From: Erwinia persicina NBRC 102418
GTDB lineage: Bacteria; Pseudomonadota; Gammaproteobacteria; Enterobacterales; Enterobacteriaceae
Assembly: GCF_001571305.1 (NCBI RefSeq)
Contig: NZ_BCTN01000006.1
Span: 181,948 to 245,947 of the forward strand
Reading direction: 5' to 3'
DNA: 64,000 bases
In this document: piece by piece, positions 8,738 to 19,432 of the stretch
How the letters are laid out: each line of letters starts with the position of its first letter
Position numbering within the stretch: position 1 is the stretch's first letter
Position numbers and translations under genes: made by a program
The notes under the pieces: model-generated
The model's database searches: none
What the model was told of the DNA's origin: nothing
Seen by the model: the letters and a program-made list of their open reading frames with translations, nothing else

Positions 8738-9724
8738 ATGCCGACGATTTCTTTCCCGCCCCGTCAACCCACTGCCTCGGCGCGTCTGCCGTTGACCCTG
8801 ATGTCACTGGAAGAGTGGGCGCTGGTAACGGCTACGGGTGCCGATCGTGTCAGCTATTTGCAGGGGCAGGTCACGCTGGATGTGGCCGCCCTGGCCGCCG
8901 ATCAACACCGCCCTGCTGCGCACTGTGATGCAAAAGGAAAGATGTGGAGCAATCTGCGCCTGTTCCACCGCGCCGATGGCCTTGCCTTTATTGAGCGCCG
9001 CAGCCTGCGTGATAACCAGCTGGCAGAGCTGAAAAAGTATGCGGTCTTTGCCAAAGTTGCCCTGACGCCCGATGATGAGTCCGTCCTGCTGGGCGTGGCC
9101 GGTTTCCAGGCCAGAGCAGCACTGACTAATCTGTTCAGTATGCTGCCTGACGCTCAGACGCAGGTGGTGCAGGATGGCGAGAGCACCCTGCTGTGGTTCG
9201 ATCTGCCCGCCGAACGTTTCCTGCTGGTCACCAGCGCAGAAAAAGCCGAAGCGCTGCGCGTCGCACTGGCGGACGCCGCACAGCTGACCGACAGCTCACA
9301 GTGGCTGGCGCTGGAGATTGAGGCTGGTTTCCCGGTGATTGACAGCGAGACCAGCGCCCAGCTGATCCCGCAGGCCACCAACCTGCAGGCGCTGGATGCC
9401 ATCAGCTTCAAGAAAGGCTGCTATACCGGGCAGGAAATGGTGGCGCGGGCTAAATTCCGTGGCGCGAATAAACGCGCACTCTACTGGCTGGCGGGGAAAG
9501 CCAGCACCGTCCCGGTAGCCAACGGCGCGCTGGAAATGAAGATGGGTGAAAACTGGCGTCGCACCGGAACCATTCTGGCAGCCTGCCAGCTCGACAACGG
9601 TGAAGTTTGGGTACAGGCGGTGATGAATAACGACCTGGAGCCGGATACGGTTCTGCGCGTGCAGGGCGATGAGGGTGGGCAGCTAGCCATACGGCCGCTG
9701 CCCTACGACATCGCTGCGGGATGA
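8738..9724 (+). CDS. ygfZ: tRNA-modifying / Fe-S cluster repair protein YgfZ
   Basis: YgfZ is a folate-binding, GcvT-like protein needed for the activity of some Fe-S enzymes, including the tRNA methylthiotransferase MiaB. The product has 328 residues (E. coli 326). The signature [12 protein letters not shown], with its conserved cysteine, is intact, and the N-terminal [13 protein letters not shown] segment matches the folate-binding fold. An AGGA ribosome site lies before the ATG. It is monocistronic, divergent from sdhE and convergent with trhA. Confidence 0.96.
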   Translation: MPTISFPPRQPTASARLPLTLMSLEEWALVTATGADRVSYLQGQVTLDVAALAADQHRPAAHCDAKGKMWSNLRLFHRADGLAFIERRSLRDNQLAELKKYAVFAKVALTPDDESVLLGVAGFQARAALTNLFSMLPDAQTQVVQDGESTLLWFDLPAERFLLVTSAEKAEALRVALADAAQLTDSSQWLALEIEAGFPVIDSETSAQLIPQATNLQALDAISFKKGCYTGQEMVARAKFRGANKRALYWLAGKASTVPVANGALEMKMGENWRRTGTILAACQLDNGEVWVQAVMNNDLEPDTVLRVQGDEGGQLAIRPLPYDIAAG

Positions 9725-9739
9725 CCGGGGCGCTGCCCC

Positions 9740-10393
9740 CTACATCACGTAGAGATAAATCGCCAGGAAGTGGCAGAAAGAGCCGCCAAGCACGAAACCG
9801 TGCCAGATGGCATGATTGTAAGGGATACGTTTCGACACGTAGAAAATCACCCCCAGCGAATAGGTGATCCCGCCTGCGGCCAGCAGCCATACGCTGCCCG
9901 CAGGCAGGCGCATTACCATCTGATACAGCACAATCACTGAGAGCCAGCCCATCAGCATATAGGTGATCAGGGAGATGGCTTCAAAACGGTGAGCAAACAC
10001 CAGCTTGAAGATAATCCCGATCAGCGCCAGCCCCCAGATCACCACCATCAGCCAGTGTGCCAGCGGCGACCGCAGCCCCACCAGCAGGAACGGCGTATAG
10101 GTTCCGGCAATCAGCAGATAGATCGCGGCATGGTCGAGTTTTTTCAGCCAGAATTTAGCCCGTTCACCCGGTACTGAGTGGTAGAGCGTCGAGGCAAGAA
10201 ACAGCAGGATCATGCTGCCGCCGTACAGACTGTAGCTGACGATAGCCAGCGTCCCCGCGTTGTTATTAATCGCCTGATCCAGCATCAGCACCAGACCAAT
10301 AATCCCCAGCAGGCAGCCGAGTCCGTGGCTGATGCTGTTCGCCCACTCTTCAGCGACGGAATAGCCTGCCGTCGGTACTTTTTGCTTCACCAT
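9740..10393 (-). CDS. trhA: PAQR-family membrane protein TrhA (hemolysin III type)
   Basis: This 217-residue seven-helix membrane protein belongs to the hemolysin III/PAQR family. E. coli TrhA (YqfA) is linked to membrane-energetics homeostasis. Conserved histidines characteristic of the family are present in SHGLG, STLYHS and [17 protein letters not shown]. The ATG at 10393 is preferred over an upstream TTG because it aligns with the usual N-terminus before the [11 protein letters not shown] segment. A small ggggc/gcccc hairpin lies in the 15 bases separating it from ygfZ. Confidence 0.94.
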   Translation of the reverse strand: MVKQKVPTAGYSVAEEWANSISHGLGCLLGIIGLVLMLDQAINNNAGTLAIVSYSLYGGSMILLFLASTLYHSVPGERAKFWLKKLDHAAIYLLIAGTYTPFLLVGLRSPLAHWLMVVIWGLALIGIIFKLVFAHRFEAISLITYMLMGWLSVIVLYQMVMRLPAGSVWLLAAGGITYSLGVIFYVSKRIPYNHAIWHGFVLGGSFCHFLAIYLYVM

Positions 10394-10602
10394 AATCAAT
10401 TACTATCCCCGGTTTACCCGCCACCACCATCATAAAATGCCATGACGGAAATCTCATCAGACCTAGCGTAACTGAGAATAATTTCAGAGTACACATGTAA
10501 GCTAAAATATACTGCGACATCCTGCACGCACATTCCTGCGCGAAATACGCAATCGTTTACCTTACAATATGGACACCTTTTTTAGCGATAAGTGAGACAG
10601 CG

Positions 10603-11211
10603 ATGTCAGACAGGGTAGCAGCCTTAGATTTCGGCGCGATGACGGAAGTGGTGCAGTTTTTAATGGAGCTGGACAAGCTTAAAGGTGTGGAGCGCCGTAC
10701 CCGCCTGCTCGACAATGCGCGCCAGGAGAACTCGGCAGAACACAGCTGGCACCTGGCCATGGCAGTGATGAGTATGGCCCCCTTCTCGCCGGATCCCATA
10801 GATGTACAGCATGCAATAAAACTGGCGCTGGTGCATGACGTGGTCGAGATCGATGCCGGTGATGTCATGGTCTATGACACTGCTGCGCGTGAAGCTATTC
10901 AGGTTCAGGAAATTGCCGCAGCACGCCGCATATTTGGCCTGTTGCCGGGCGCGCAGGGTGAATATTTTCGTGCGCTGTGGGACGAATACGAGGCGGGGGA
11001 CACCGCAGAAGCGCGCTTTGCCAATATGCTGGACCGCGCGCTGCCGGTTATGCTTAATCTGCACAATCAGGGGCAGAGCTGGAAAGACAACGGTATCCGC
11101 CTGGTGCAGGTAAAGGCGCGAAATGTGGAACTGGCGCAGCAGTGGCCTGCATTATGGCAGCATCTGGAGCAGCACCTGGACTGCGCACATGCGAAGGGCT
11201 GGCTGCTGTAG
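10603..11211 (+). CDS. HD-domain phosphohydrolase (HD_3 / HDDC2-like)
   Basis: The 202-residue soluble protein carries the full HD metal-binding set: His47 in ENSAEHSWH (residues 42-50), His78-Asp79 in LVHDVVEIDAGD and Asp144 in NMLDRALPV. This arrangement is typical of the HD_3 group that includes YfbR-like 5'-deoxynucleotidases and HDDC2, so hydrolysis of nucleoside monophosphates is the likely activity. The substrate is inference. It stands alone, divergent from trhA by about 210 bp and convergent with ygfF, at the place where E. coli carries yqfB and bglA. A strong 11-bp hairpin follows the stop. Confidence 0.85.
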   Translation: MSDRVAALDFGAMTEVVQFLMELDKLKGVERRTRLLDNARQENSAEHSWHLAMAVMSMAPFSPDPIDVQHAIKLALVHDVVEIDAGDVMVYDTAAREAIQVQEIAAARRIFGLLPGAQGEYFRALWDEYEAGDTAEARFANMLDRALPVMLNLHNQGQSWKDNGIRLVQVKARNVELAQQWPALWQHLEQHLDCAHAKGWLL

Positions 11212-11224
11212 GGCAGATCCGCCG

Positions 11225-11255
11225 GCAGGCTGACCAGAAAAGCAGGTCAGCCTGC
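11225..11255. terminator. 11-bp hairpin of the GGCTGACC family
   Basis: Perfect inverted repeat GCAGGCTGACC/GGTCAGCCTGC at 11225-11235 and 11245-11255 with an A-rich nine-base loop. It lies 13 bases after the HD-domain gene. There is no T-run after it, so termination is inferred from position. It is one of the clearest members of the recurrent hairpin family. Confidence 0.65.
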
Positions 11256-11315
11256 GTGAGTGAGTGAGATGGCAAGGTGCCCGGGACGACCGCGCCCTTT
11301 TTTGTTCGCCCCGTT

Positions 11316-12059
11316 TTAACGCCCACCTGCCGCGTCAATAAACGTACCGGTGACGTAGGATGCCTCGTCACTCAGCAGCCAGGCTATCGCACTGGCAATC
11401 TCCCCGGGGTGCCCGCCGCGCTGCATAGGGATCGCAGAGGCCAGGCGGTCCACCCGCTGCGGTTCGCCCCCGTCAGCGTGCATGTCGGTATAGATATATC
11501 CGGGACGGACGCCATTAACCCTGATGCCCTGCGCGGCCACCTCCAGCGACAGTCCCCGGGTCAGCGTGTCCATTGCCCCTTTTGACGCAGCATAATCGAC
11601 GTACTCCCCCGGTGAACCGGTGCGCGACGCTGCCGAAGAGACGTTCACAATCGCCCCGCCGCCACCGCCGTGATGATGCCCCATGCGTTTCACCGCTTCG
11701 CGACAGCAGATAAAAGCACCGGTGACGTTGGTGGCAAAGACCCGGTTTATACGCTCTGCGGTTAACTGCTCCAGTGTCGACTGCTGAAAGAGGATCCCGG
11801 CGTTATTGACCAGGGCTCTCAGCGACTCCGGCTGACGGTCAATGTCGGCAAACATCGCCATGACCTGAGCTTCGTCCGCAATATCCGCCTGCACAGCAAA
11901 AGCGCTGCCGCCCTGTCGTTCAATCTCTGCCACCACCGACTCTGCCTCAGCGGTACGATGCACGTAGTTAACTGCGACCCGCCAGCCCTGTCGGGCCAGC
12001 AGAATCGCCGTCGCGCGCCCAATGCCCCGACTGCCGCCGGTGACTAATGCGATGTTCAT
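11316..12059 (-). CDS. ygfF: Short-chain dehydrogenase/reductase YgfF
   Basis: A classical SDR oxidoreductase of unknown substrate. The NAD(P)-binding motif TGGSRGIG is at the N-terminus, the NNAG motif follows in ALVNNAGIL, and the catalytic Ser-Tyr-Lys set appears as NVSS...YVDYAASKG. The ATG at 12059 gives 247 residues, the E. coli YgfF length, and has a GGGAGA ribosome site; an upstream ATG would add 11 residues with no support. It lies downstream of gcvP on the same strand but is separated by an intrinsic terminator. Confidence 0.93.
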   Translation of the reverse strand: MNIALVTGGSRGIGRATAILLARQGWRVAVNYVHRTAEAESVVAEIERQGGSAFAVQADIADEAQVMAMFADIDRQPESLRALVNNAGILFQQSTLEQLTAERINRVFATNVTGAFICCREAVKRMGHHHGGGGGAIVNVSSAASRTGSPGEYVDYAASKGAMDTLTRGLSLEVAAQGIRVNGVRPGYIYTDMHADGGEPQRVDRLASAIPMQRGGHPGEIASAIAWLLSDEASYVTGTFIDAAGGR

Positions 12060-12073
12060 CTCGTCTCTCCCAT

Positions 12074-12106
12074 AAAAAAGGGCTGACCGCAAAAGAAGGT
12101 CAGCCC
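12074..12106 (-). terminator. Intrinsic terminator of the gcvTHP operon
   Basis: A perfect 9-bp stem GGGCTGACC/GGTCAGCCC (12080-12088/12098-12106) is followed on the minus strand by six T residues (12079-12074). It lies 34 bases after the gcvP stop. It belongs to the recurrent GGCTGACC hairpin family and is the member that most clearly looks like a working terminator. Confidence 0.8.
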
Positions 12107-12139
12107 CGGCATAACCCGCGCAGGCGATAATGCGAAGGG

Positions 12140-15001
12140 TTACTCGTATTCGCTCATCGGTACACAGGAGCAGAACAGATTACGATCCCCGTAAACATCA
12201 TCCAGACGTTTCACGGCAGGCCAGTATTTATTCGCACTTCCTGCCGGGAATACCGCCAGTTCACGGCTATAAGGATGGCTCCACTCGCCGACCATTTCCA
12301 TCTGGGTGTGCGGTGCATTGACCAGGGGGTTATCTGCCAGCGGCCACTCGCCGTCTGCCACACGATCAATTTCGCTGCGGATAGCCAGCATCGCATCAAT
12401 AAAGCGATCCAGTTCAACCTTACTTTCCGACTCGGTTGGCTCCACCATCAGCGTACCCGCCACCGGGAATGACATGGTCGGCGCATGGAAACCGTAGTCG
12501 ATAAGGCGTTTGGCAATATCCAGCTCACTAATACCGGTCTGCTCTTTCAGCGGCCGAATATCCAGGATACATTCATGCGCCACCCGGCCATCACGGCCGG
12601 CATAGAGGATCGGATAGGCCGACTGCAGACGATGCGCAATATAGTTGGCATTGAGGATCGCCACTGAGCTGGCCTGTTTAAGACCTTCAGCGCCCATCAT
12701 GCGGATATACATCCAGCTGATCGGCAGGATTGACGCGCTGCCAAACGGCGCTGCTGATACCGCGCCCTGCCCGGTCAGCATGCCTTCAATTTCTACCACG
12801 CTGTGGCCCGGTACAAAGGGGGCAAGGTGAGCTTTGACGCCAATCGGCCCCATGCCCGGCCCGCCGCCGCCGTGCGGGATGCAGAAGGTTTTATGCAGGT
12901 TAAGGTGTGAGACATCCGCCCCGATGTAACCCGGCGTGGTGATCCCCACCTGCGCATTCATGTTGGCTCCGTCCAGATATACCTGTCCACCGAACTGATG
13001 AACGATCTGGCACACCTCACGGATCGTCTCTTCATAGACGCCGTGCGTGGACGGGTAAGTCACCATGATGCAGGAGAGGGCTTCACCCGCCTGTTCTGCT
13101 TTCACACGCAGATCGTGCAGATCGATGTTGCCCTGTTTGTCACAGGCGACCACCACAACGGTCATCCCCGCCATCTGTGCCGAGGCCGGGTTGGTGCCGT
13201 GCGCCGAGCCAGGGATCAGACAGATGTGACGTCCCCCTTCGTTACGACTTTCGTGATAGCGGCGTATCGCCAGCAGACCTGCATATTCACCCTGGGCGCC
13301 GGAGTTGGGCTGCATACAGAGTGCGTCATACCCGGTCAGCTGCACCAGCCAGCGCGAGAGCTGGCCAATCATCTGCAGGTAACCGCCCGCCTGCTCAGCC
13401 GGGCAGAACGGGTGCAGTTCTGCAAACTCTGGCCAGGTGATGGGGATCATCTCTGCTGCTGCATTCAGCTTCATGGTGCACGACCCCAGCGGGATCATTG
13501 CCTGATTCAGCGCCAGATCTTTCCGCTCCAGGCTGTGCATGTAGCGCATCATCTCGGTTTCGCTGTGATAACGGTTAAACACCGGATGAGTCAGGATCGG
13601 TGCTGTGCGGATAATCGCTGACGGGATGGCGCTGGCATCGCTATCCAGCGCATCGATATTCAGGCCATGCTCCTCTCCCAGCAGGATCGAGAACAGTGCC
13701 ACTACGTCTTCCCGGGTAGTGGTTTCATCCAGAGTGATGCCCACCGCATTGAGAATATCGCTGCGCAGGTTCATACCGAAGCTCAGGGCGCGCTCCAGTA
13801 CTGCCGCTTTGTCGCTGACTTCCACGGTCAGGGTATCGAACCAGGTGTCATGGCGCAGTTTCAGGCCGCGCTGCTGTAATCCCTGCGCCAGGATATCGGT
13901 CAGCCGGTGAATGCGGCTGGCAATGCGCTTCAGGCCAGCCGGCCCGTGGAATACCGCGTACAGGCTGGCGATGTTGGCCAGTAATACCTGCGAGGTGCAG
14001 ATGTTGGAGTTCGCTTTCTCACGACGGATATGCTGTTCACGGGTCTGCATTGCCATACGCAACGCGATATTCCCTGCCGCATCCCGGGATACGCCAATAA
14101 TCCGGCCAGGCATTGAACGCTTGTGCTCATCGCGGGCGGCGAAGAAGGCGGCATGAGGGCCACCATAGCCCATCGGCACGCCGAAGCGCTGGGCAGAACC
14201 GAAGACGATATCGGCCCCCTGCTGGCCCGGTGCCTGTAGCAGCACCAGCGACATCATATCGGCCGCCACGCTGACCACCACGTTGCGGCTTTTCAGCCGG
14301 GTAATCAGATCCGTATAATCATGTACTTCACCGCCGGTGCCGACCTGCTGCAACAGCACGCCGAACACCTCATCCAGCTCCAGCACTTTCTCTGCTTTGT
14401 CCACCAGCACGTCAAAGCCAAAGGTTTCCGCACGGGTGCGCACCACATCCAGCGTTTGCGGATGGATATCATCAGCGACAAAGAAACGATTAGCATTTTT
14501 GAGCTTGCTGACGCGTTTTGCCATGGCCATGGCTTCAGCGGCGGCTGTCGCCTCGTCCAGCAGGGAAGCGGAGGCAATATCCAGCCCGGTCAGATCCAGC
14601 GTCAATTGCTGGAAGTTCAGCAGGGCTTCCAGACGCCCCTGAGAGACTTCAGGCTGATAAGGGGTATACGCGGTGTACCAGCCGGGGTTTTCCAGCATAT
14701 TGCGCAGGATCACCGGAGGCGTCAGCACCGGCGTATAGCCCATACCGATAAACGATTTGTAACGCTGATTCTGCGACGCAATCGCCTTTAACTCGGCCAG
14801 CGCCAGGTGCTCCGTCAGCGCATCGCCTACCGCAGGCGGGCTGGGAAGCTGGATGTCGGCAGGCACAATCGAGGCAATCAGTTCGGCCAGCGACGTCGCG
14901 CCGATGGCGTTGAGCATGACATCCTGCTGTTCCTGCGAAGGGCCGATATGGCGCTCAATAAATGCACCGTGGTGTTCAAGCTGGCTGAGTTTCTGGGTCA
15001 T
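12140..15001 (-). CDS. gcvP: Glycine dehydrogenase (decarboxylating), P protein
   Basis: GcvP decarboxylates glycine with pyridoxal phosphate and passes the aminomethyl group to the lipoyl arm of GcvH. It is the largest glycine cleavage subunit. The 953-residue product (E. coli 957) has two homologous halves. The PLP lysine is Lys704 within [17 protein letters not shown], a family hallmark. It is the last gene of gcvT-gcvH-gcvP, 78 bases after gcvH. Confidence 0.99.
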   Translation of the reverse strand: MTQKLSQLEHHGAFIERHIGPSQEQQDVMLNAIGATSLAELIASIVPADIQLPSPPAVGDALTEHLALAELKAIASQNQRYKSFIGMGYTPVLTPPVILRNMLENPGWYTAYTPYQPEVSQGRLEALLNFQQLTLDLTGLDIASASLLDEATAAAEAMAMAKRVSKLKNANRFFVADDIHPQTLDVVRTRAETFGFDVLVDKAEKVLELDEVFGVLLQQVGTGGEVHDYTDLITRLKSRNVVVSVAADMMSLVLLQAPGQQGADIVFGSAQRFGVPMGYGGPHAAFFAARDEHKRSMPGRIIGVSRDAAGNIALRMAMQTREQHIRREKANSNICTSQVLLANIASLYAVFHGPAGLKRIASRIHRLTDILAQGLQQRGLKLRHDTWFDTLTVEVSDKAAVLERALSFGMNLRSDILNAVGITLDETTTREDVVALFSILLGEEHGLNIDALDSDASAIPSAIIRTAPILTHPVFNRYHSETEMMRYMHSLERKDLALNQAMIPLGSCTMKLNAAAEMIPITWPEFAELHPFCPAEQAGGYLQMIGQLSRWLVQLTGYDALCMQPNSGAQGEYAGLLAIRRYHESRNEGGRHICLIPGSAHGTNPASAQMAGMTVVVVACDKQGNIDLHDLRVKAEQAGEALSCIMVTYPSTHGVYEETIREVCQIVHQFGGQVYLDGANMNAQVGITTPGYIGADVSHLNLHKTFCIPHGGGGPGMGPIGVKAHLAPFVPGHSVVEIEGMLTGQGAVSAAPFGSASILPISWMYIRMMGAEGLKQASSVAILNANYIAHRLQSAYPILYAGRDGRVAHECILDIRPLKEQTGISELDIAKRLIDYGFHAPTMSFPVAGTLMVEPTESESKVELDRFIDAMLAIRSEIDRVADGEWPLADNPLVNAPHTQMEMVGEWSHPYSRELAVFPAGSANKYWPAVKRLDDVYGDRNLFCSCVPMSEYE

Positions 15002-15079
15002 GGGTGGTCAATCCTGCATCAGGCACAAAGAGGCGGGACAGGCAGAGAGCCAGTCCCGAAATGACAAGTGAGCGGGCTG

Positions 15080-15463
15080 TTATTCAATTGTTCCCTGGTA
15101 GCCTGCTGCATCTAATAACGTCTCAAACTCGGTATCATCCGTCGCTTTAATACGGAACAGCCAGCCATCGGTATAGGGGGCGCTGTTAACCAGTTCAGGT
15201 TCAGCATCCAGCCCGCTGTTCACTTCCACAATCTCACCACTCAGGGGCGCATAAATATCGGAAGCGGCTTTCACGGACTCTGCCACCGCGCAGTCTTCAC
15301 CCTGGCTGTAGGTATTGCCGACGTCCGGCAGGTCAACAAAGACCATATCTCCCAGCAGCTCCTGCGCGTGTTCGGTAATGCCCACGGTGTAGGTGCCATC
15401 CGCTTCTTTGCGCACCCATTCATGGCTGTCACGATATTTCAATTCGGCGGGTACATTGCTCAT
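15080..15463 (-). CDS. gcvH: Glycine cleavage system H protein
   Basis: GcvH is the lipoylated carrier that shuttles the methylamine intermediate between P, T and L proteins. The ATG at 15463 gives 127 residues beginning [10 protein letters not shown], and a GGAGAG site precedes it, so it is preferred over an in-frame ATG five codons upstream. The lipoyl lysine is Lys65 in [11 protein letters not shown]. It lies 18 bases after gcvT. The protein is two residues shorter at the C-terminus than E. coli GcvH. Confidence 0.98.
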   Translation of the reverse strand: MSNVPAELKYRDSHEWVRKEADGTYTVGITEHAQELLGDMVFVDLPDVGNTYSQGEDCAVAESVKAASDIYAPLSGEIVEVNSGLDAEPELVNSAPYTDGWLFRIKATDDTEFETLLDAAGYQGTIE

Positions 15464-15481
15464 TAAATTGCTCTCCAAAAG

Positions 15482-16594
15482 TTACTTCGTTACCGGTTTT
15501 CCGGCGCGGACAAAAACGGGCCGGGTGACGCGCACCGGCATTTCACGGTTGCGAATTTGCACCACGGCATGTTCGCCAATCCCGGCGGGTACGCGTGCCA
15601 GCGCAATGCTGCACCCAAGCGTCGGGGAGAATGAACCACTGGTAATGACGCCTGCCAGCTGATTGCCTGCGGCATCGCTGAAGTGAACCGGCAGTTCATT
15701 ACGCAGTACGCCTTTTTCGGTCATGATCAGCCCCACCAACTGGTCGGTACCTTTTTCGCGCTGAAATTCCAGCGCTTCACGGCCAATAAACTCACGATCT
15801 GAGGGTTCCCAGCCGATGGTCCAGCCCATATTGGCTGCCAGAGGGGAGACGCTCTCATCCATTTCCTGTCCATACAGATTCATACCCGCCTCCAGACGCA
15901 GCGTATCGCGTGCGCCCAGCCCGGCAGGTTTAACCCCGGCAGCCAGCAGTTGCTGCCAGAACCCGGCAACCTGATCGTTGGGCAGGGCAATTTCATAACC
16001 CGCCTCCCCGGTATAACCGGTTGTGGCAATAAAAAGATCGCCGGACTGCACGCCAAAGAATGGCTTCATGCCGCTGACGTCCTGCCGCTGCTGGTCATTA
16101 AACAGCGTCTGCGCTTTTTGCTGGGCATGAGGGCCCTGCACTGCCACCAGCGCCAGATCGTCACGCTCGATCAGTTCTACGCCGAACGCTGTCGCATGCT
16201 CACCTATCCACGCCAGATCCTTTTCACGGGTGGCAGAGTTGACCACCAGGCGGAAAAATTCTTCGTCCATAAAGTAAACAATCAGATCGTCTATCACGCC
16301 GGCAGAAGCGTTGAGCATGGCAGTGTAAAGTGCTTTTCCGGGCTGGGTCAGCCGGGCCACATCGTTGGCCAGCAGATAGCGCAGGAACTCGCGGGTGCGG
16401 ACACCGCGCAGATCAACAATGGTCATGTGGGAAACATCAAACATCCCGGCATCCGTGCGCACCGCATGATGTTCATCCATCTGAGAGCCGTAATGAAGCG
16501 GCATCATCCAGCCGTGAAAATCGACCATACGGGCACCGCTTGCCTGGTGCTGTTCAAACAACGGGGTTTGCTGAATCTCGCTTTGCTGAACCAT
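15482..16594 (-). CDS. gcvT: Aminomethyltransferase, T protein
   Basis: GcvT transfers the one-carbon unit from the H-protein arm to tetrahydrofolate, releasing ammonia and giving 5,10-methylene-THF. The product has 370 residues (E. coli 364). Family segments [36 protein letters not shown] and the C-terminal [10 protein letters not shown] are all present. An AGGAAA site precedes the ATG. It opens the gcvTHP operon, whose upstream region holds a PurR-like box. Confidence 0.98.
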   Translation of the reverse strand: MVQQSEIQQTPLFEQHQASGARMVDFHGWMMPLHYGSQMDEHHAVRTDAGMFDVSHMTIVDLRGVRTREFLRYLLANDVARLTQPGKALYTAMLNASAGVIDDLIVYFMDEEFFRLVVNSATREKDLAWIGEHATAFGVELIERDDLALVAVQGPHAQQKAQTLFNDQQRQDVSGMKPFFGVQSGDLFIATTGYTGEAGYEIALPNDQVAGFWQQLLAAGVKPAGLGARDTLRLEAGMNLYGQEMDESVSPLAANMGWTIGWEPSDREFIGREALEFQREKGTDQLVGLIMTEKGVLRNELPVHFSDAAGNQLAGVITSGSFSPTLGCSIALARVPAGIGEHAVVQIRNREMPVRVTRPVFVRAGKPVTK

Positions 16595-16996
16595 AGTTTT
16601 CCTGTGCCTGAGTCGGTTGCTGACGCGCGTCGTTCACCACCCGGGATAGCCGACGCAATCGTTACCTTCACTATGAACTTACCACCGAACCCGTCAATTA
16701 ACCATAAGGTAAACGAGGTCGAACCCGCTCTGCCTCAAAACAGGGCGCCGTTGATTTTCTGGTTTTTTTCACTAAAAAAATGCGTTATTACACACAAAAA
16801 CGGCAATTCATTGCGACAAACATAGTTTAAACATACAGCACAGGCATTAACCCGCCGTAAAAAAGCGAAGGGTAACCAAAGGTGGCATTACAAAAAGTAA
16901 TGCGAAGAGGCCCGTAAAATTAGAATTTTTCAAACGACGGGCAAAAATGGGGCAGATATTGCACAAGCGGGGCGCAGGTTCTCAGGCAGGCAGGAA
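16595..16996. other. gcv promoter region, non-coding
   Basis: About 400 bases with no convincing gene. They hold the gcvT leader and promoter. The stretch from roughly 16690 to 16940 is rich in A and T, including many short A-tracts, which would suit Lrp- and GcvA-type control known for E. coli gcv. I could not place exact Lrp or GcvA sites or a clear -35/-10 pair. The conserved glycine-riboswitch core was not recognised. Confidence 0.45.
16653..16668. promoter_or_regulatory. Candidate PurR box upstream of gcvT
   Basis: ACGCAATCGTTACCTT matches 12 of 16 positions of the PurR consensus ACGCAAACGTTTTCGT, including the ACGCAA and CGTT core. It lies about 60 bp upstream of the gcvT start. PurR is an established repressor of gcv in E. 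coli. The match is imperfect, so this is a candidate. Confidence 0.5.
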
Positions 16997-17026
16997 TAAA
17001 AAAAGGGGAGCGAAACGCCCCCCTTT
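16997..17026 (-). terminator. Intrinsic terminator of the ygfB-pepP-ubiH-ubiI operon
   Basis: A stem of about 10 bp, AAAGGGGAGC paired with the GC-rich segment ending CCCCCTTT, with one mismatch (17002-17026). Read on the minus strand, a run of about eight T residues follows. It begins 12 bases after the ubiI stop. Confidence 0.75.
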
Positions 17027-17037
17027 CTGCTGGCTAC

Positions 17038-18240
17038 TTAGCGCAGCCAAGCCGGCAGGTCATGCAACCCCATCGCCTGCTTTAACAGCCGTGGCTTCAC
17101 GCCCGGCAGATTATCGGCTAACGCCAGGCCCACATCTCGCAGCAGTTTCTTCGCCGGGTTGTTACCGTTAAACAACTCGCGGAACCCCTGCATACTGGCC
17201 AGCATCACTGCAGCGCTGTGTTTACGGCTGCGCTCGTAGCGCCGCAGATACAGGTGCTGACCAATGTCTTTACCCTGCTGCTGCAGGCGTTTCACTTCAC
17301 CGATCAGCTCTGCCGCATCCATAAAGCCGAGGTTAACGCCCTGCCCGGCCAGTGGATGAATGGTATGCGCAGCATCCCCCACCAGCGCCAGACGATGTGC
17401 GGCAAAATGACGCGCATAGCGGCCCATCAGCGGGAAGGCTTGACGTTCGCTTTCTGCCTCACACAGCCCCAGACGCAGGTCGAAAGCCACCGACAGCTGC
17501 TGGTTAAACACCGCTTCCGGCATCGCCTGAAGGCGGGTCGCCTCCTGCGGCGGCAGCGACCAGACGATAGAGCTGAGATGCGGATCGCTCAGAGGTAAGA
17601 ACGCCAGGATACCGTCACCGTGGAACACCTGACGGGCCACCGACGCATGCGGCTGTTCCGTACGAATATTCGCTACCAGCGCATGGTGCTGGTAGTCCCA
17701 AAAGGTGAGCGGAATATCGGCCTTGTTGCGCAGCCAGGAATTGGCACCGTCTGCCGCCACCAGCAAACGGGCCGTCATCATGGTGCCATCCTGCAGCGTC
17801 ACAAAGGCTTCATTGTCGCCAAACGCTACCTGCTGCAGTTCCGCAGGAGCAATCAGCGTGATATCGCTCAGGCCCTCTGCCCGCTGCCACAGCGCCTGAT
17901 GGATCACTGCATTTTCAATAATATGCCCAAGGTGGGCCAGGCCCTGCTGCTCATCGTCAAAAACAATGCGCCCGAAACTGTCGCGGTCCCACACTTCCAT
18001 GCCGTGATAGGCGCTGGCGCGTGCGCTGAGGATGGCATCCCAGACGCCAAGGTGCTGCAACAGTCTTTCGCTGGCGGCATTAATCGCAGAAACGCGTAAC
18101 GCCGGGGGCGCGCTGGTATCGCGCACCTGCGGGGCTTCACGCTCCAGCACGGCGATGCGCAGACCGCTGCCCTGTAAGCCACAGGCGACTGCCAGTCCGA
18201 CCATTCCACCACCGGCGATGATCACATCATAGGTTTGCAT
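17038..18240 (-). CDS. ubiI: 2-octaprenylphenol 5-hydroxylase UbiI
   Basis: UbiI (VisC) is the FAD monooxygenase that hydroxylates C5 of the ubiquinone precursor ring. The N-terminal dinucleotide motif AGGGMVGLAVACGL binds FAD, and the second FAD motif GDAAHTIHPLAGQGVNLGF is intact. The ATG at 18240 gives 400 residues, the E. coli length, and has a GAGGAGA ribosome site; an upstream in-frame start is not supported. It follows ubiH by 13 bases in a ygfB-pepP-ubiH-ubiI operon and is trailed by an intrinsic terminator. Confidence 0.97.
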   Translation of the reverse strand: MQTYDVIIAGGGMVGLAVACGLQGSGLRIAVLEREAPQVRDTSAPPALRVSAINAASERLLQHLGVWDAILSARASAYHGMEVWDRDSFGRIVFDDEQQGLAHLGHIIENAVIHQALWQRAEGLSDITLIAPAELQQVAFGDNEAFVTLQDGTMMTARLLVAADGANSWLRNKADIPLTFWDYQHHALVANIRTEQPHASVARQVFHGDGILAFLPLSDPHLSSIVWSLPPQEATRLQAMPEAVFNQQLSVAFDLRLGLCEAESERQAFPLMGRYARHFAAHRLALVGDAAHTIHPLAGQGVNLGFMDAAELIGEVKRLQQQGKDIGQHLYLRRYERSRKHSAAVMLASMQGFRELFNGNNPAKKLLRDVGLALADNLPGVKPRLLKQAMGLHDLPAWLR

Positions 18241-18253
18241 GACTGCTTTCTCC

Positions 18254-19432
18254 TCAACGCTTAACCCAGCCCAACGTGCGCTCGGCAAGCAAATTACGTA
18301 ATGGCGGCAGATGATCCATCGCCATCAGTCCCAGATTTCGCCCTGCGACCAGCGGCGTGTAACGGTTAGCAAACAGTCGAACCAGCCCGTCGGTAATACC
18401 AATCGTCGCCTGTGCGTCCGGCTGCCGGCGCTGCTGATAATGTTGCAGTGTAGCGTAAGCCCCTGTTTCGCGTCCGGCACGCCAGGCCGCCGCCAGCGTT
18501 TCGGCCAGCGACATGACATCACGAATCCCCAGATTAAACCCCTGTCCGGCGATCGGGTGCAGGGTCTGTGCAGCATTACCAACCAGCGCCAGCCGGTGAG
18601 CAATATGCTGAGAGGCGGTTTGCAGCCGTAACGGATAGCTGGTGCGCTGCCCTACCTGTGTAATGCGCCCCAGCCGCCAGCCAAAGGCACGCTGCAATTC
18701 AGCGATAAAGCGATCGTCGCCCCAGCGATCCACCGCGTCTTTTTGTGCCAGAGGATGGCACCATACCAGCGAACTGCGGCCAGCGGACATCGGCAACAGC
18801 GCCAGCGGGCCGAATTCGGTAAAACGCTCGAACGCACGCCCCTGATGGGCTACCTGCGTCGACACATTGGCGATCACGGCGACCTGCTGATAGTCCGCAC
18901 TCTGCCACTGGACACCGCAGGCCGCAGCGACCCGGGAGTGCGAACCGTCTGCGGCGACCAGCAGATGGCCAGTCAGCTGCTCACCGCTTTCCAGCGCCAC
19001 GCACACCCGATCCCGGGTACGTTCGACGCTGGCCACTTTATCCGGGCAGCGCAGGGTGACACCCGGGGCGTTTTTCAGGCGGGAAAACAGCCGCTGGCCC
19101 ACTTCATGCAGCTCAACCACCTGCCCCAGCGCCGACACGCCGTAATCGGCCGCAGTCAGCGAGACAAAGCTGGCATGGCCGCGATCGCTGACATGTACAT
19201 CGGTGATGGCCGTCGCGGCGGAGGCCAGCAGTGGCCAGAGGCCGATTGCCGCCAGCTGCTGACAGGTCCCCTCTGCCAGCGCAATCGCCCGGCCATCAAA
19301 GCCAGGATGCACACGGCTGGCAGGCTCGGTTCCCTCCACCAGCGTGACCGCCAGCTGCCCCTGCGTCAGGTGTGAAATGGCCAGCGCCAGCGTCGCGCCG
19401 GTCATCCCGCCGCCTGCAATAATTATGCTCAT
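18254..19432 (-). CDS. ubiH: 2-octaprenyl-6-methoxyphenol hydroxylase UbiH
   Basis: UbiH is the FAD monooxygenase for C1 hydroxylation in ubiquinone synthesis and is paralogous to UbiI. The 392-residue product equals the E. coli length. FAD-binding motifs AGGGMTGATLALAI at the N-terminus and VGNAAQTLHPIAGQGFNLG later are clear, with the DGSHS segment between them. Its ATG overlaps the pepP stop by four bases (ATGA), showing translational coupling. Confidence 0.97.
   Translation of the reverse strand: MSIIIAGGGMTGATLALAISHLTQGQLAVTLVEGTEPASRVHPGFDGRAIALAEGTCQQLAAIGLWPLLASAATAITDVHVSDRGHASFVSLTAADYGVSALGQVVELHEVGQRLFSRLKNAPGVTLRCPDKVASVERTRDRVCVALESGEQLTGHLLVAADGSHSRVAAACGVQWQSADYQQVAVIANVSTQVAHQGRAFERFTEFGPLALLPMSAGRSSLVWCHPLAQKDAVDRWGDDRFIAELQRAFGWRLGRITQVGQRTSYPLRLQTASQHIAHRLALVGNAAQTLHPIAGQGFNLGIRDVMSLAETLAAAWRAGRETGAYATLQHYQQRRQPDAQATIGITDGLVRLFANRYTPLVAGRNLGLMAMDHLPPLRNLLAERTLGWVKR

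Noticed and set aside
15950..16825. 291-codon plus-strand open frame opposite gcvT
   Set aside because: It lies antisense to gcvT, has no ribosome site and gives a His/Arg-rich composition typical of a reverse-frame shadow of a GC-rich gene.
16595..16996. Glycine riboswitch before gcvT
   Set aside because: The conserved glycine aptamer core was not seen. Enterobacterial gcv is usually controlled by GcvA, Lrp and PurR, and a PurR-like box is present.
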